Numbered from the stretch's first letter, positions 19,353 to 29,473 are shown. The stretch is DNA of 64,000 nucleotides from Streptococcus xiaochunlingii (GCF_006385805.1 NZ_VFSG01000001.1:806001-870000); one strand, 5' to 3'. A program made the numbers and translations. Notes: generated from the sequence alone by a model not told the origin.

Positions 19353-20135
19353 TTAATCTATTTCCGTTCTATAAAATGGTGCATTCTTTTTTCGTTGATA
19401 GATCATGATGTTGATTCCAAGTAGGATGAGGATCAGGGAAAGCCATTGTGAAACTCGAATTCCCAAAAACATCAAGCTATCTGTCCGCATTCCTTCAATA
19501 ATCATTCGACCAAAGCCATACCAGATCAGATAGAAAGCAGTAACTTCGCCCTTTCTCAAAAGTTTCGGACGACGACGCAAGTAAAGAATCAGCACAAAAC
19601 CAAGCAAGTTCCAACAAGATTCATATAAGAAGGTCGGTTGGCGGTAATGTCCATCAATAAACATCTGATTCCGAATGAAAGAAGGTAAATAATCTAAATT
19701 CTTAACAATGGCTCCGTAGGCTTCTTGGTTAACAAAATTGCCCCAACGGCCAATACTTTGAGCAATCATGACACTCGGTGCAGCGATATCTAAAAAATCA
19801 ACTGGATCAATCAAACGACTGCGTGAAAATAGGTAGAGGACCAGAGCTCCTGCCAGGAGTCCACCATAGATAGCGATCCCACCGTTCCATACGGCAAAAA
19901 TCTCTCCTGGATTTTCCCTGAAATATGACCATCGAAAAATAACATAGTAGAGACGGGCCCCTATGATCGCTACTGGAAAAGCAATCAGAATGAAATCAAT
20001 GATATCGTCTGACTCTATCCCTTTACGAGGTGCTTCTTTCATAGACAGGATGACTGCCAAAAGGAGACCGAGGATAATACAAATCGCATACCAACGGATA
20101 CTAAAGGGACCGAGTTGAATAGCTACTGGATTCAT
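19353..20135 (-). CDS. lgt: Prolipoprotein diacylglyceryl transferase
   Basis: 260 residues, multi-pass membrane protein. The Lgt signature [13 protein letters not shown] is at about residues 130-142, with [15 protein letters not shown] near the start and [14 protein letters not shown] before the signature. Lgt transfers diacylglycerol from phosphatidylglycerol to the lipobox cysteine of prolipoproteins. Its start overlaps the end of hprK by 4 bp, the conserved hprK-lgt pair of streptococci. Confidence 0.96.
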   Translation of the reverse strand: MNPVAIQLGPFSIRWYAICIILGLLLAVILSMKEAPRKGIESDDIIDFILIAFPVAIIGARLYYVIFRWSYFRENPGEIFAVWNGGIAIYGGLLAGALVLYLFSRSRLIDPVDFLDIAAPSVMIAQSIGRWGNFVNQEAYGAIVKNLDYLPSFIRNQMFIDGHYRQPTFLYESCWNLLGFVLILYLRRRPKLLRKGEVTAFYLIWYGFGRMIIEGMRTDSLMFLGIRVSQWLSLILILLGINIMIYQRKKNAPFYRTEID

Positions 20136-21064
20136 ACTTTCACCTCATTTTGATCAATCAACTGGGTCAATCGATCTTCAAAGGTTTTAGTAGCATCATA
20201 TCCCATTTCTTTGGCGCGGTAGTTCATCGCTGCTGCTTCAATGACAACGGAAATATTACGACCTGTCTTAACAGGGATGCGAATTCTTGGAATAGTCACT
20301 CCACAGAACTCAATTTCTTCCGCATTGTTGCCAAGACGATCGTAGGTTTGTTCCTTAGTGTAGTTTTCCAAGTAAACCGCGATTTGAACTTGAGAAGAAT
20401 CTTTCACTGCACTAGCACCATAGAGACTCATAACATCAATGATCCCTACTCCCCGAATCTCTAGCAGATGGCGTAGAATTTCAGCAGGCTCACCCCACAA
20501 GGTCATCTCATCACGGGCGAAGACATCTACCCGGTCGTCTGCTACCAAACGATGGCCTCGTTTGACTAGCTCTAACCCAGTCTCACTCTTCCCGATTCCG
20601 CTATCTCCTTGGATCAGAACCCCCATACCATAGATATCCATCAAGACACCATGGACACTGGTTCTTTCCGCAAGGAGAGAATCTAGGTAGCTTGATAGTT
20701 CACCAGACAATCGACTAGTGGGAACGCGACTGCTGAGAATAGCGATTTGCTTTTCCTCAGCGGCGAGAAGCATTTCTTCGGGAACCTCTAGATCCCGCGC
20801 GATGATGAGTACCGGTGTTTCCGGCTGGAACATCTTTCTCAAAACTTGGTGACGATTGTGGGAGGTCATTTTGATGAGGTAAGACCACTCTTTCATCCCA
20901 ACCAATTGAATTCGTTCTGGAGTATAGTAATCAAAATATCCTGTCATTTCAAGTCCAGGACGTGAAATATCTGCCGTTGTGATTTCTTTTTCAAATAGGC
21001 TTTCATTGCCGTACACAACCTTCAAACGAAGCTTATCAATTAAATCTCGGACTGTTATTGCCAT
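20132..21064 (-). CDS. hprK: HPr kinase/phosphorylase
   Basis: 310 residues. The P-loop GDSGIGKS is at about 153-160 and the HprK signature [17 protein letters not shown] at about 200-216; [17 protein letters not shown] follows near the end. The enzyme phosphorylates or dephosphorylates HPr on Ser46 according to ATP, fructose-bisphosphate and phosphate, and so controls carbon catabolite repression. GGGAGA precedes the ATG and an extended -10 promoter lies at 21094. Confidence 0.97.
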   Translation of the reverse strand: MAITVRDLIDKLRLKVVYGNESLFEKEITTADISRPGLEMTGYFDYYTPERIQLVGMKEWSYLIKMTSHNRHQVLRKMFQPETPVLIIARDLEVPEEMLLAAEEKQIAILSSRVPTSRLSGELSSYLDSLLAERTSVHGVLMDIYGMGVLIQGDSGIGKSETGLELVKRGHRLVADDRVDVFARDEMTLWGEPAEILRHLLEIRGVGIIDVMSLYGASAVKDSSQVQIAVYLENYTKEQTYDRLGNNAEEIEFCGVTIPRIRIPVKTGRNISVVIEAAAMNYRAKEMGYDATKTFEDRLTQLIDQNEVKV

Positions 21065-21093
21065 AGGCTTCTCCCTTTTTGTTTTCTCTTACT

Positions 21094-21102
21094 ATTATAG
21101 CA
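21094..21102 (-). promoter_or_regulatory. Extended -10 promoter of hprK
   Basis: The - strand reads TGCTATAAT with the hexamer at 21094-21099, 29 bp before the hprK ATG. The -35 is not obvious. Confidence 0.6.
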
Positions 21103-21249
21103 AATTATCCCAGGTAAGACTTGCTCAAGCATCTTTTTTTGGTATCGAAACTGATGCTATTATTCTCACACTTATTCCAGTACTCTTTGATGTTTCTCTT
21201 TATCCTTGTTATCCCATTTTTCCATCGTCCTCTTTTTTAGTTAAAAAAA

Positions 21250-21280
21250 CAAAGATGGAGAAAGGCCAAGCCCTTCTCCA
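21250..21280 (-). terminator. Terminator after the PspC-domain gene
   Basis: TGGAGAAAGG and CCCTTCTCCA-type arms pair around AGC bases; on the - strand a T-rich stretch with seven T follows. It separates the PspC gene from hprK. Confidence 0.6.
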
Positions 21281-21307
21281 CATTCTTATTTGATTCATGA
21301 AAATTCT

Positions 21308-21583
21308 TTAAAAGAATGGATCATCGTCTTTGATTACTTGTGCATCCTTCCGTTTACGAGGTCCGAGGCCATACTTTTCTCTTTCAAGGTCTTCTTTATA
21401 CGGCAAGGAGAAGGCACACAGGCAATAAATAGCCAAGCCTACAAGCCCATAAGCATGAAAGATACTAAAGAGCACAAAGAGAAAACGCAATAGGTTTGCA
21501 TCGAGCCCAAATCGATCCGCTAGTCCAGCAAATACTCCGAAAACGATTCTGCCTCGACGTAATTTATAAAAAGTTGGATTCAA
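21308..21583 (-). CDS. PspC domain-containing small membrane protein
   Basis: 91 residues. FYKLRRGRIVFGVFAGLADRFGLDANLLRFLFVLFSI is the PspC fold (stress-responsive PspC/LiaY-like). A second hydrophobic segment, GLVGLAIYCLCAFSLPY, and a charged tail follow. Such proteins act in envelope stress responses. AGGAGG precedes the start. It lies 60 bp after sprT on the same strand. Confidence 0.85.
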   Translation of the reverse strand: MNPTFYKLRRGRIVFGVFAGLADRFGLDANLLRFLFVLFSIFHAYGLVGLAIYCLCAFSLPYKEDLEREKYGLGPRKRKDAQVIKDDDPFF

Positions 21584-21643
21584 GGGCCTACCTCCTATTA
21601 TTTTAGAACAGTATATCCCGAAATCAAGTCACTGTCATCCGAC

Positions 21644-22096
21644 TCAAGGCCGATTTCCTGGATCAATTGTCCCTTGATACTTAAGTAGTCCTCGACACCG
21701 CCCACAGCGGTACTTTTGCAGATCAATCTGCCACTTTCTCCTGAATTCTTGCCCACAGCTCGTACAAATATAAATCTTATAGTTTCCCTTATCAACTGAA
21801 GGGGCATACCGCAAGCCGTCTACCTTTTTGAGCAAGGCCTTGAAATCTTGATCCTGATGGCGATAGCCCTTCTTCATATAGTAGAGATGGTAGTGACACA
21901 ACTCATGGCGGACAATCTTTCGAAAAATCTCCCAGCCAAATCTTTCTAGGATTCTGGGATTGAAATCCAGATGACCATCTTTAGGAAAGAAGCGACCGCC
22001 AGTCGACCGCAAGCGAGGGTTCCAGATGGCTTGGTGAAGAAAAGGGCGACCAAAATCTTCCAGCGATACTTCTTGAACGTATTTAGTCAGATTCAT
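21644..22096 (-). CDS. SprT-like family zinc metalloprotease
   Basis: 150 residues. The zinc-binding HELCH is at residues 64-68 ([20 protein letters not shown]), and a C-terminal zinc ribbon has Cys111/Cys114 and Cys131/Cys134. It matches the SprT-like proteins found beside tex in streptococci. The substrate is unknown. Its start overlaps the 3' end of tex by 14 bp, indicating translational coupling. Confidence 0.9.
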   Translation of the reverse strand: MNLTKYVQEVSLEDFGRPFLHQAIWNPRLRSTGGRFFPKDGHLDFNPRILERFGWEIFRKIVRHELCHYHLYYMKKGYRHQDQDFKALLKKVDGLRYAPSVDKGNYKIYICTSCGQEFRRKWQIDLQKYRCGRCRGLLKYQGTIDPGNRP

Positions 22097-24209
22097 GTGG
22101 TGCCAAGAGGGAAAGATTTACTTTTTCCCGTTCTAAATCAATCTTGTAGACCCAAACGGTCACTAGGTCACCAACTGAAACAACTTGACTTGGATGCTTG
22201 ATAAATTGCTGACTCATCTGTGAAATGTGGATCAAACCATCTTCATGAATCCCAATATCGACAAAGGCTCCAAAGTCAACAACATTGCGGACAACTCCTT
22301 CTAGTTTTTGACCAATCTTCAAGTCTTTCAAATCAAGAACATCCTGACGAAGGACAGGAGCATCAAAAGAATCACGTAAATCGCGACCTGGTTTGAGAAG
22401 ATCTGCGACAATATCTTTCAAGGTTTCAGGGCCAATTTCAAGTTCCTGGGCCATAGGAACCGTGTCAATTTGTTTCAATTTAGCTTGGGCCTCTTCATCC
22501 ATTTCTCGAATCCCTAGTAAGGTAAAGAGCTTCTTCACTGCAGGGTAACTTTCTGGATGGACCCCTGTCCGATCGAGGAAATTCTCACTTTCTGGAATCC
22601 GTAAGAAACCAGCTGCTTGTTCAAAAGCCTTGGCTCCCAGACGAGGAACCTTTTTAATCTGTGCCCGAGAAGTGATCAACCCTTCTTCTTCCCTGTACTT
22701 CACGATGTTCTCAGAAATGGTTTTATTGAGACCAGCCACATGGGACAAGAGGGCTGGACTAGCAGTGTTAATGTTGACACCAACTTGGTTTACCACGGTA
22801 TCGACTACGAAATCAAGGCTTTCAGATAATTTCTTCTGGCTGACATCATGCTGGTACTGGCCGACTCCAATTGATTTTGGATCAATCTTAACCAACTCAG
22901 CCAGTGGATCCTGCAACCGACGGGCAATGGAGATGGCTGAGCGCTTTTCAACCGTCAGTTCTGGAAACTCATGGCGAGCCAATTCACTAGCTGAATAGAC
23001 AGATGCCCCGCTCTCGTTCACAATAACATAACTGACATTTGGAACTTCCTTGAGAACTTCCGCAACAAAGGCTTCGCTCTCTCGACTAGCCGTCCCGTTC
23101 CCGATCGCAATGATTTCCACGCCGTATTGACGAATCAACCGTTTCAGTTCTTCTTTGGCCGCTTCAATTTGTGCTGGTTTAGCCGGTGCAACAGGATAAA
23201 TCACCTGAGTGGTTAACATCTTTCCTGTTTGATCGACAACAGCCAATTTGGCTCCTGTCCGGAAAGCTGGGTCAAAGCCTAAGACCACGCGCCCCTTGAG
23301 GGGAGCAATCAGCAAGAGGTGACGAAGATTTTCAGAGAAAAGCTGAATGGCCCCATCTTCTGCCACTTCTGTCAATTCTGTCCGAATTCGACGCTCCATA
23401 GCTGGTAGCATTTTCTTTTTCAGAGCTTGGTTAATAACTTCTTCGATGTAGCTATTCTTCGATTTAAATCGAGCTTCAAAGTGACGAATCAAACGGTCTA
23501 CAGGATGCTCAAAACCAACCTTTAATACCCCCAATTTTTCTCCACGGTTTAAGGCAAGTGTTCGGTAGCCCTGCATGTTTGCAATCTTCTCAGAAAAATC
23601 ATAATAGATTTGGAAGACTTGCTTCTCGTCTTTGCTCTCATCCTTCAAGCTAGAAGTGATTAAGGAGTGTTTGCGAATCTCCTGGTAGGTAAGGTTGCGC
23701 AATTGCGGATCTTCTGCAATCGCTTCGACCAAAATATCGATAGCACCAGAGATTGCGTCCTTTACAGTTGGAAATCCTTCAGATAGGAATTCTTCTGCTA
23801 CTGTTTCCAAGTCCTTTTGATCTTGCAGAATCATCCGAGCAAGTGGGAAAAGTCCTGCCTCACGCGCAATGGTTGCCTTGGTCCGGCGTTTTTCCTTATA
23901 GGGAAGATACAATTCTTCCACATCCGCCAATTTTTCAGCTTGCTCAATCGCTTCTTTTAAGGCTGGAGTCAGTTTCCCAAGCTCTTCAATCTTAGCGAGA
24001 ATAGTTTCTTTCCGATCGGCTAAGGCTGTTAAAGACTTGTCCATGTCGATAATAGCTTTGATGGCTACTTCATCTAAATTACCCGTAGCATCTTTCCGAT
24101 ACCGAGCGATAAAGGGGATGGTGGATCCCTCTGCTGTTAAGGTCAAAACAGTATCAATTTGTTTGAGACTGACACCCAATTCTTGGGCTATTTTTTCATA
24201 TTTTTCCAT
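22083..24209 (-). CDS. tex: Tex family RNA-binding transcription accessory protein
   Basis: 708 residues, full length. N-terminal helical region ([31 protein letters not shown]), YqgF/RuvX-like RNase H fold ([18 protein letters not shown]), helix-hairpin-helix motifs ([19 protein letters not shown]) and a C-terminal S1 domain ([29 protein letters not shown]). Tex is a nucleic-acid-binding protein associated with transcription and virulence gene expression. No ribosome binding site precedes the ATG, and the -10 lies 7 bp away. Confidence 0.96.
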   Translation of the reverse strand: MEKYEKIAQELGVSLKQIDTVLTLTAEGSTIPFIARYRKDATGNLDEVAIKAIIDMDKSLTALADRKETILAKIEELGKLTPALKEAIEQAEKLADVEELYLPYKEKRRTKATIAREAGLFPLARMILQDQKDLETVAEEFLSEGFPTVKDAISGAIDILVEAIAEDPQLRNLTYQEIRKHSLITSSLKDESKDEKQVFQIYYDFSEKIANMQGYRTLALNRGEKLGVLKVGFEHPVDRLIRHFEARFKSKNSYIEEVINQALKKKMLPAMERRIRTELTEVAEDGAIQLFSENLRHLLLIAPLKGRVVLGFDPAFRTGAKLAVVDQTGKMLTTQVIYPVAPAKPAQIEAAKEELKRLIRQYGVEIIAIGNGTASRESEAFVAEVLKEVPNVSYVIVNESGASVYSASELARHEFPELTVEKRSAISIARRLQDPLAELVKIDPKSIGVGQYQHDVSQKKLSESLDFVVDTVVNQVGVNINTASPALLSHVAGLNKTISENIVKYREEEGLITSRAQIKKVPRLGAKAFEQAAGFLRIPESENFLDRTGVHPESYPAVKKLFTLLGIREMDEEAQAKLKQIDTVPMAQELEIGPETLKDIVADLLKPGRDLRDSFDAPVLRQDVLDLKDLKIGQKLEGVVRNVVDFGAFVDIGIHEDGLIHISQMSQQFIKHPSQVVSVGDLVTVWVYKIDLEREKVNLSLLAPHESD

Positions 24210-24216
24210 AGCTTCT

Positions 24217-24225
24217 ATTATACCA
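24217..24225 (-). promoter_or_regulatory. Extended -10 promoter giving a probable leaderless tex mRNA
   Basis: The - strand reads TGGTATAAT with the hexamer at 24217-24222. Seven bp (AGAAGCT) separate it from the tex ATG, the same geometry as at the U32 gene (17715). Confidence 0.6.
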
Positions 24226-24293
24226 TAGAAGGCCTTCTATACTGCACTTACATCCTCTTTTTGAACTTGATTTTCCCCTCTTTTTTGAGAATT

Positions 24294-24302
24294 TGATATA
24301 AT
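24294..24302 (+). promoter_or_regulatory. Extended -10 promoter of the permease operon
   Basis: TGATATAAT with the hexamer at 24297-24302, 27 bp before the first small gene of the operon. Confidence 0.6.
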
Positions 24303-24328
24303 GAGAAAAAAAGAAAAGGAGACCTATC

Positions 24329-24475
24329 ATGGCGATTAGATTTTCAAAAACAGATGATTTAGACAAACTCTTTGAGGAATTTGCTGTCTTCCCAGATCCC
24401 CCTCAAGTCACTTTACCAGATGACAAGAAGAATGAAACAGCAGGGGAAAAAGTGCAGAAGGATTCTAACAAATGA
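24329..24475 (+). CDS. Small conserved streptococcal protein upstream of the permease
   Basis: 48 residues: MAIRFSKTDDLDKLFEEF, then a proline-rich and acidic tail. AAAGGAG lies 8 bp before the ATG, and the stop overlaps the permease start as ATGA (24472-24475), so it is a real translated leader gene of the operon. I do not recognise its function. Confidence 0.7.
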   Translation: MAIRFSKTDDLDKLFEEFAVFPDPPQVTLPDDKKNETAGEKVQKDSNK

Positions 24476-25377
24476 GTTTCTTCCAACAGTTGCCAACCAG
24501 TGTCCTTCAGGCTGGAGCGATTTTTCTTTCGATTATGATTGAAGCCCTTCCCTTTGTTTTAATTGGAAGTATCATTTCAGGGGCGATTGATGTCTACATC
24601 ACCCCTGAAAAAGTTTACCGAGCCCTTCCCAAAAATAAATGGGGGAGAATTCTATTTGGGGCCTTGATTGGCTTTATTTTCCCTTCCTGTGAGTGTGGTA
24701 TCGTCCCCATCATCAATCGCTTTTTAGAGAAGAAGGTGCCTAGCTATACAGCTGTGCCCTTCCTAGTGACAGCCCCGGTTATTAACCCCATTGTCCTCTT
24801 TGCCACTTATTCTGCCTTTGGCAATTCTATTCAAATGGCTCTCTTACGGGCGATCGGCTCTATCTTGGTGGCGACTGTTCTGGGAATTTTCCTAGGTTTT
24901 TTCCAAACAGCTTCTATTCAACGGGCCAACCGCAAGGAAGTCCATATTCATGACTTTTCAAAACTATCTGCCGGTCAACGCTTCTTCCAAGTGTTTGTGC
25001 AGGCCATTGACGAGTTTTTCGACACTGGACGCTATCTGGTCTTCGGTTGTTTATTTGCCAGTGTGGTTCAGGTTTATGTGCCAACTCGCGTGCTGACTTC
25101 TATTTCAGCGACGCCACTCCTAGCCATTCTCCTCCTTATGCTTCTCTCCTTCCTCCTCTCCTTGTGTAGTGAGGCGGACGCCTTTATCGGCTCTTCCCTT
25201 CTCTCGAGTTTTGGCTTAGCTCCCGTTTTAGCCTTTCTGGTTATCGGACCTATGTTAGATGTCAAGAACCTCTTGATGATGAAGAATTATCTGACCAATC
25301 GCTTTATTGTCCAATTCATTAGCATCGTCAGTCTCGTTGTCTTGGTTTATGCTTGGTTTGTGGGGGTGGTCCTATGA
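24472..25377 (+). CDS. YraQ/YcgR-type permease (DUF318 family)
   Basis: 301 residues, about eight transmembrane segments. The conserved FPSCECGIVPIINRFLEKKVPSYTAVPFLVTAPVINPIVL with its CEC motif, and LCSEADAFIGSSLLSSF later, are typical of the permease family PF03773. The partner downstream (TIGR03943 type) is the usual companion (YcgR/YcgQ of B. subtilis). Transport of a metal or thiol-related compound is suspected for the family but not shown. Start and stop both overlap the neighbours by 4 bp. Confidence 0.85.
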   Translation: MSFFQQLPTSVLQAGAIFLSIMIEALPFVLIGSIISGAIDVYITPEKVYRALPKNKWGRILFGALIGFIFPSCECGIVPIINRFLEKKVPSYTAVPFLVTAPVINPIVLFATYSAFGNSIQMALLRAIGSILVATVLGIFLGFFQTASIQRANRKEVHIHDFSKLSAGQRFFQVFVQAIDEFFDTGRYLVFGCLFASVVQVYVPTRVLTSISATPLLAILLLMLLSFLLSLCSEADAFIGSSLLSSFGLAPVLAFLVIGPMLDVKNLLMMKNYLTNRFIVQFISIVSLVVLVYAWFVGVVL

Positions 25378-26189
25378 TTCGATTTCTCATTTTAGCAGGC
25401 TATTTCGAAATTACGATGTATTTGCAGCTTTCTGGTAAGCTCAACCAATACATCAATATGCACTATTCCTATTTAGCCTATATCTCTATGATTCTTTCCT
25501 TCCTCTTGGCTGTCGTCCAGCTCTATATTTGGATGAAGAATCTGCCCGTTCATAATCACCTTGCCAGTAAAAAAGCCAAAGTCATGAGTATTCTTCTGCT
25601 CCTGATTCCCTTGATTGTAGGGATTGGCTTCCCGACAGTGACCTTGGATTCCCAAACGGTTTCAGCCAAGGGTTATCATTTCCCCATTGCGGCTGGCTCT
25701 TCCAAAGATATTCAAATTGATGAGGGCACAACCAGCCAATACCTCAAGCCAGATACCAGCAGTTATTTTACCAAGTCTGCTTATGAATCTGAGATGAGGG
25801 CTGCAGCCAAGAAGTACCTCAAGCAAGAACATATCCAGATCACGACAGAAAACTATATGGAAGTCATGGAAGTGATCTACGACTATCCCGATGAATTTGC
25901 TGGAAAAACCTTTACCCTAACCGGCTTCATTTATAAGGATCCCCAGGATCCAGGCAGTCAGTTCCTTTTCCGTTTTGGAATTATCCACTGTATCGCCGAC
26001 TCAGGAGTCTATGGTTTGTTAACCAAAGGATCCTCCCAAACCTATGACGATAATACCTGGGTCCAGGCTACTGGAACTCTCAAGATCCAATACCATAAAC
26101 AACTTGGTCAAACCCTTCCTATCCTAGAAATAAAGGAAGCCCACTCAGTAGAAAAACCTACGAATCCTTATGTCTATCGGGTCTTTTAA
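25374..26189 (+). CDS. TIGR03943 family protein (YcgQ-like) partner of the permease
   Basis: 271 residues from MIRFLILAGYFEITMYLQLSG; this ATG overlaps the permease stop (ATGA), so it is preferred over a start 7 codons upstream. Three N-terminal transmembrane segments are followed by an extracytoplasmic domain with VYDYPDEFAGKTFTLTGFIYKDPQ, RFGIIHCIADSGVYGLL and WVQATGTL, an OB-like pattern typical of the family. It probably forms a complex with the permease. Confidence 0.82.
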   Translation: MIRFLILAGYFEITMYLQLSGKLNQYINMHYSYLAYISMILSFLLAVVQLYIWMKNLPVHNHLASKKAKVMSILLLLIPLIVGIGFPTVTLDSQTVSAKGYHFPIAAGSSKDIQIDEGTTSQYLKPDTSSYFTKSAYESEMRAAAKKYLKQEHIQITTENYMEVMEVIYDYPDEFAGKTFTLTGFIYKDPQDPGSQFLFRFGIIHCIADSGVYGLLTKGSSQTYDDNTWVQATGTLKIQYHKQLGQTLPILEIKEAHSVEKPTNPYVYRVF

Positions 26190-26208
26190 AGGCTGTTAAA
26201 CATCTCTC

Positions 26209-26238
26209 GGTTGTGACCTTTCGGTCCAACCTTTTTTT
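26209..26238 (+). terminator. Terminator of the permease operon
   Basis: GGTTG-T-GACC pairs with GGTC-CAACC around TTTC, followed by seven T. Confidence 0.85.
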
Positions 26239-26313
26239 ATAGCGTCATACATTTAACCTGCAAAATGAAAGTCCGAATACTTTTACTTTCAAAGGGAAAT
26301 TATCTGAATTTTA

Positions 26314-26322
26314 TGGTAAAAT
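26314..26322 (+). promoter_or_regulatory. Extended -10 promoter of zwf
   Basis: TGGTAAAAT with the hexamer at 26317-26322, 33 bp before the chosen zwf ATG. Confidence 0.6.
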
Positions 26323-26354
26323 ATGGTTTATCAAGTTAGAAAATAGGTATGAAC

Positions 26355-27821
26355 ATGTCATCTAAAGTTATTGTAACAATTTTCGGTGCTAGTGGAGATT
26401 TGGCTAAACGCAAGCTCTACCCTTCACTCTTTAGACTTTACAAATCAGGTAATCTATCTGATCATTTTGCTGTTATTGGAACTGCTCGTAGACCATGGAG
26501 TAAAGAGTATTTCGAATCTGTTGTTGTCGAATCTATCTTAGACTTGGCAGATAGTGCAGAAGAGGCTCAAGCTTTTGCTAGTCATTTTTACTACCAAAGT
26601 CACGATGTTAATGACACTGAGCACTATATCGAATTACGCAAGCTTCAGGCTGAGTTAAATGAAAAATATCAAACTGAACACAACAAGCTCTTCTTCCTCT
26701 CAATGGCACCACAATTCTTTGGTACCATCGCCAAACACCTCAAGTCAGAGCAAATCGTTGACGGTAAAGGCTTTGAACGTTTGATTGTTGAAAAACCTTT
26801 TGGAACAGACTATGAGACTGCAAGCAAACTAAACGAAGAACTCCTAGCTACTTTTAACGAAGAGCAAATCTATCGTATTGACCACTATCTCGGTAAGGAA
26901 ATGATTCAGAGCATTTTTGCCATTCGCTTTGCCAATATGATTTTTGAAAATGTTTGGAATCGTGAGCACATCGATAACGTACAGATTACCTTTGCAGAGC
27001 GTCTAGGTGTTGAAGAACGTGGTGGCTACTATGATGAATCTGGTGCCCTTCGTGATATGGTTCAAAACCATACCCTCCAACTTCTGTCACTCCTTGCTAT
27101 GGACAAGCCAGCAAGCTTTACCAAAGATGATATTCGAGCTGAAAAAATTAAGGTCTTTAAGAACCTCTATCATCCAACAGATGAAGAACTCAAAGAACAA
27201 TTTATCCGTGGTCAATATCGTTCTGGTAAAGTTGATGGCATGAAATACATCTCTTACCGTAGCGAACCAAATGTCAACCCTGAATCTATGACAGAAACAT
27301 TTGCTTCAGGTGCATTCTTTGTAGATACTGATCGCTTCCGTGGTGTACCTTTCTTCTTCCGTACAGGTAAACGCCTAACTGAAAAAGGAACACACGTAAA
27401 CATTGTCTTCAAACAAATGGATTCCATTTTCGGTGAACCTCTAGCGCCAAATGTTCTGACCATCTATATCCAACCGACTGAAGGTTTCTCTCTTAGCCTT
27501 AACGGTAAGAAGGTGGGTGAAGAGTTTAGTCTTGCGCCAAATTCTCTTGACTATCGAACAGATGCGACTGCTACAGGTGCTTCACCAGATCCATATGAAA
27601 AACTGATCTATGATGTTTTAAACAATAATTCAACCAACTTTAGCCACTGGGATGAAGTGAGTGCCTCATGGAAATTGATTGACCGTATTGAGAAACTTTG
27701 GGCAGAAAATGGTGCTCCACTCCATGACTACAAAGCTGGTAGCATGGGACCTCAAGCTAGCTTTGATTTACTCAAAAAATATGGTGCTGAGTGGACTTGG
27801 CAACCTGATACAAAGCTCTAA
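26355..27821 (+). CDS. zwf: Glucose-6-phosphate 1-dehydrogenase
   Basis: 488 residues from MSSKVIVTIFGASGDLAKRKLYP. The NADP-binding GASGDLAKRKLYP and the active-site RIDHYLGKEMIQ are intact, and EKPFGTD and GVPFFFRTGKRL are also present. The enzyme makes 6-phosphogluconolactone and NADPH at the head of the pentose phosphate pathway. The ATG at 26355 is preferred over 26349 because AGG is then 7 bp upstream. The stop at 27819-27821 is the last clearly streptococcal base; Rhs-like sequence of another origin starts within 10 bp, and no terminator for zwf is visible. Confidence 0.97.
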   Translation: MSSKVIVTIFGASGDLAKRKLYPSLFRLYKSGNLSDHFAVIGTARRPWSKEYFESVVVESILDLADSAEEAQAFASHFYYQSHDVNDTEHYIELRKLQAELNEKYQTEHNKLFFLSMAPQFFGTIAKHLKSEQIVDGKGFERLIVEKPFGTDYETASKLNEELLATFNEEQIYRIDHYLGKEMIQSIFAIRFANMIFENVWNREHIDNVQITFAERLGVEERGGYYDESGALRDMVQNHTLQLLSLLAMDKPASFTKDDIRAEKIKVFKNLYHPTDEELKEQFIRGQYRSGKVDGMKYISYRSEPNVNPESMTETFASGAFFVDTDRFRGVPFFFRTGKRLTEKGTHVNIVFKQMDSIFGEPLAPNVLTIYIQPTEGFSLSLNGKKVGEEFSLAPNSLDYRTDATATGASPDPYEKLIYDVLNNNSTNFSHWDEVSASWKLIDRIEKLWAENGAPLHDYKAGSMGPQASFDLLKKYGAEWTWQPDTKL

Positions 27822-27822
27822 C

Positions 27823-27888
27823 CAAAGAAGCGACGTCCTCCATTACGTCTACGACAAAATCGGACAGATTCAAAAAACGTTTGAGTAA
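27823..27888 (+). pseudogene. Rhs fragment at the left junction
   Basis: Twenty codons SDVLHYVYDKIGQIQKTFE and a stop, starting 7 bp after the zwf stop. HYVYDKIGQI is a YD-repeat type motif of Rhs proteins. It marks the left edge of the foreign block; 65 bp of unassigned sequence follow before the first immunity-type gene. Confidence 0.6.
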
Positions 27889-27952
27889 GTCCGTATCTGT
27901 CGGAGGATGTTCATCTGTCAACTCACCAAAACGATTATCTTAAGAGGGTATT

Positions 27953-28597
27953 ATGAAAAAGTTATTAGTATGGGGATATGCTCTGCAAAGTATGGATAAA
28001 GCAGGAAAAATGGGGTTGCCACGAGTAAGTAGTGGAGTCCTAGGGATATCAGAGGAATTCAACCCTAAAAAAACGCATCCTGATTTTGACTTTCCATGGA
28101 GTTGGTTCGTAAAGGGGCAAGAAATTCCTCCGATGCCTGAAAAGGTTTATGTCTGCTTAAAGAAAGCAAGAGGTGTTACTTTTGATTTTCTTCCATATAA
28201 TGATTTCTTTATCATGTCAGCGCGCTTTTTGGAATTTATAAAAAAATATGGGTTTGATCATGATTTTGGTATGAGCAAGGCAATTATTGTCAATACAAAA
28301 GGTGAGCTATTGACGAATGAAGTCTATTATTTGGTAAGAATAGTTAGCTGGGAAATTGAGGATGAAATTGTTTATCCAGATTTAGGAAGAGATGAAAAAG
28401 GTTTTTCGCTGGAGGCATATACTAATTCAGATAAGGATATTTTGCTGTCTACCAATTATAATTATTCAGGAACGCTTTTGGTCTCAGAAAATTTAAAAGA
28501 AAAAATATTGGAAATGTTCTCCTTACCTTTTCTTTATACTTTGAAGGAATGGAAGGAGCAAAATTATTATGAATTTATTGGATTTGATGAATTATAG
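27953..28597 (+). CDS. Immunity-type protein, Imm11/Imm43-like
   Basis: 214 residues, AT-rich, with AGAGGG before the ATG. The middle (PPMPEKVYVCLKKARGVTFDF, FIMSARFLEFIKKYGF, YYLVRIVSWEIEDEIVYPDLGRDEKGF) and the end (GTLLVSENLKEKILEMF) follow the DUF1629/Imm11 and Imm43 architecture: a protein that recognises its toxin, with a late LLVS.xLKE segment. The exact family is not certain. The toxin end that should precede it is missing. The next gene starts 16 bp downstream. Confidence 0.5.
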   Translation: MKKLLVWGYALQSMDKAGKMGLPRVSSGVLGISEEFNPKKTHPDFDFPWSWFVKGQEIPPMPEKVYVCLKKARGVTFDFLPYNDFFIMSARFLEFIKKYGFDHDFGMSKAIIVNTKGELLTNEVYYLVRIVSWEIEDEIVYPDLGRDEKGFSLEAYTNSDKDILLSTNYNYSGTLLVSENLKEKILEMFSLPFLYTLKEWKEQNYYEFIGFDEL

Positions 28598-28613
28598 CAA
28601 AAAGGAAATTTAA

Positions 28614-29297
28614 ATGTCAAAATTACTTTTTACTTCTTCTAAAACACCACATAGTATTGGTTATATTGGAGGAGGAGCCGAACATATTCCGTTAGAATTA
28701 TGGCCTAAAGTTCCAAATTCTGATGCCTATCAAACGCATCTATTTACTCTTTATTCTGACTTTTTACCTGAAAATGTATTCCCTCGTAGAAATTATTATA
28801 TCTCTGTTTTTATTTCTATAGAGGAGCATGTACTGGGAGGAGTAAAAGACTCTATTTCATCTAAATATACTGTTAATTGTCAGGATGATTTGATTTTACT
28901 AAATGATGGTTTTAGTTGCGCTATCCTTTATGAAAGGGAACAAGCTATCAACAATCAAGATTTGGGAAATATTTCTTTGGAAAGAAAATTTTTTGAAAGG
29001 CTTGATGAAGTTGATAAAGAAGCTGATGCAAAATACAATGAAGATGAACATTTATTCTTTGAAGATAAAGGGATGGGCTTGGATGTATCCAAAATTTTTG
29101 GTAATCCTTATTTTGAACAAGATATAATATATCCTTCTCCTAAGTTTAGTTTTTGCTTGCAATTATTAGAAGAAGATATAAATAAAAAGTTACATATTTT
29201 TCAGAATGGTATTGGTTATTTTTATTATGACCAAAATATTAAGAAAAAACTTCTATCTGGAAGTCAAGCAGGTATTTTCTTTATTCAAAATACTTAA
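28614..29297 (+). CDS. Immunity-type protein, possibly DUF1963/YwqG-like
   Basis: 227 residues, with AAAGGA before the ATG. IGYIGGGAEHIPLELWPKVP near the start, HLFTLYSDFLPENVF, and a C-terminal GIGYFYYDQ...GIFFIQ resemble the layout of YwqG/DUF1963 proteins, which occur in toxin-immunity loci. The match is from pattern only. It may share a transcript with the preceding gene. A Neisseria-like spacer repeat follows. Confidence 0.45.
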   Translation: MSKLLFTSSKTPHSIGYIGGGAEHIPLELWPKVPNSDAYQTHLFTLYSDFLPENVFPRRNYYISVFISIEEHVLGGVKDSISSKYTVNCQDDLILLNDGFSCAILYEREQAINNQDLGNISLERKFFERLDEVDKEADAKYNEDEHLFFEDKGMGLDVSKIFGNPYFEQDIIYPSPKFSFCLQLLEEDINKKLHIFQNGIGYFYYDQNIKKKLLSGSQAGIFFIQNT

Positions 29298-29325
29298 TAA
29301 TTAATATGAAACCTTCAGTTTCAAC

Positions 29326-29398
29326 TTAGCAAGCCGTAGCCTGCAAAACCTCAAATCCCGACGTGGGGTGTGAGCGGTACGCACGCACGCGGCTTTTT
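29326..29398 (+). repeat. Neisseria-like spacer repeat, copy 1
   Basis: Contains CAAGCCGTAGCCTGCA, AATCCCGACGT and GGTACGCACGCACGCGGC, the recurring unit that follows immunity genes throughout the block. Confidence 0.7.
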
Positions 29399-29473
29399 TT
29401 GGTTTATTAGACGGCCTCTGTAATGAAATAAATTTTAAATTAAATTTTCAATAACTGAGAAAGGACGATTAAA

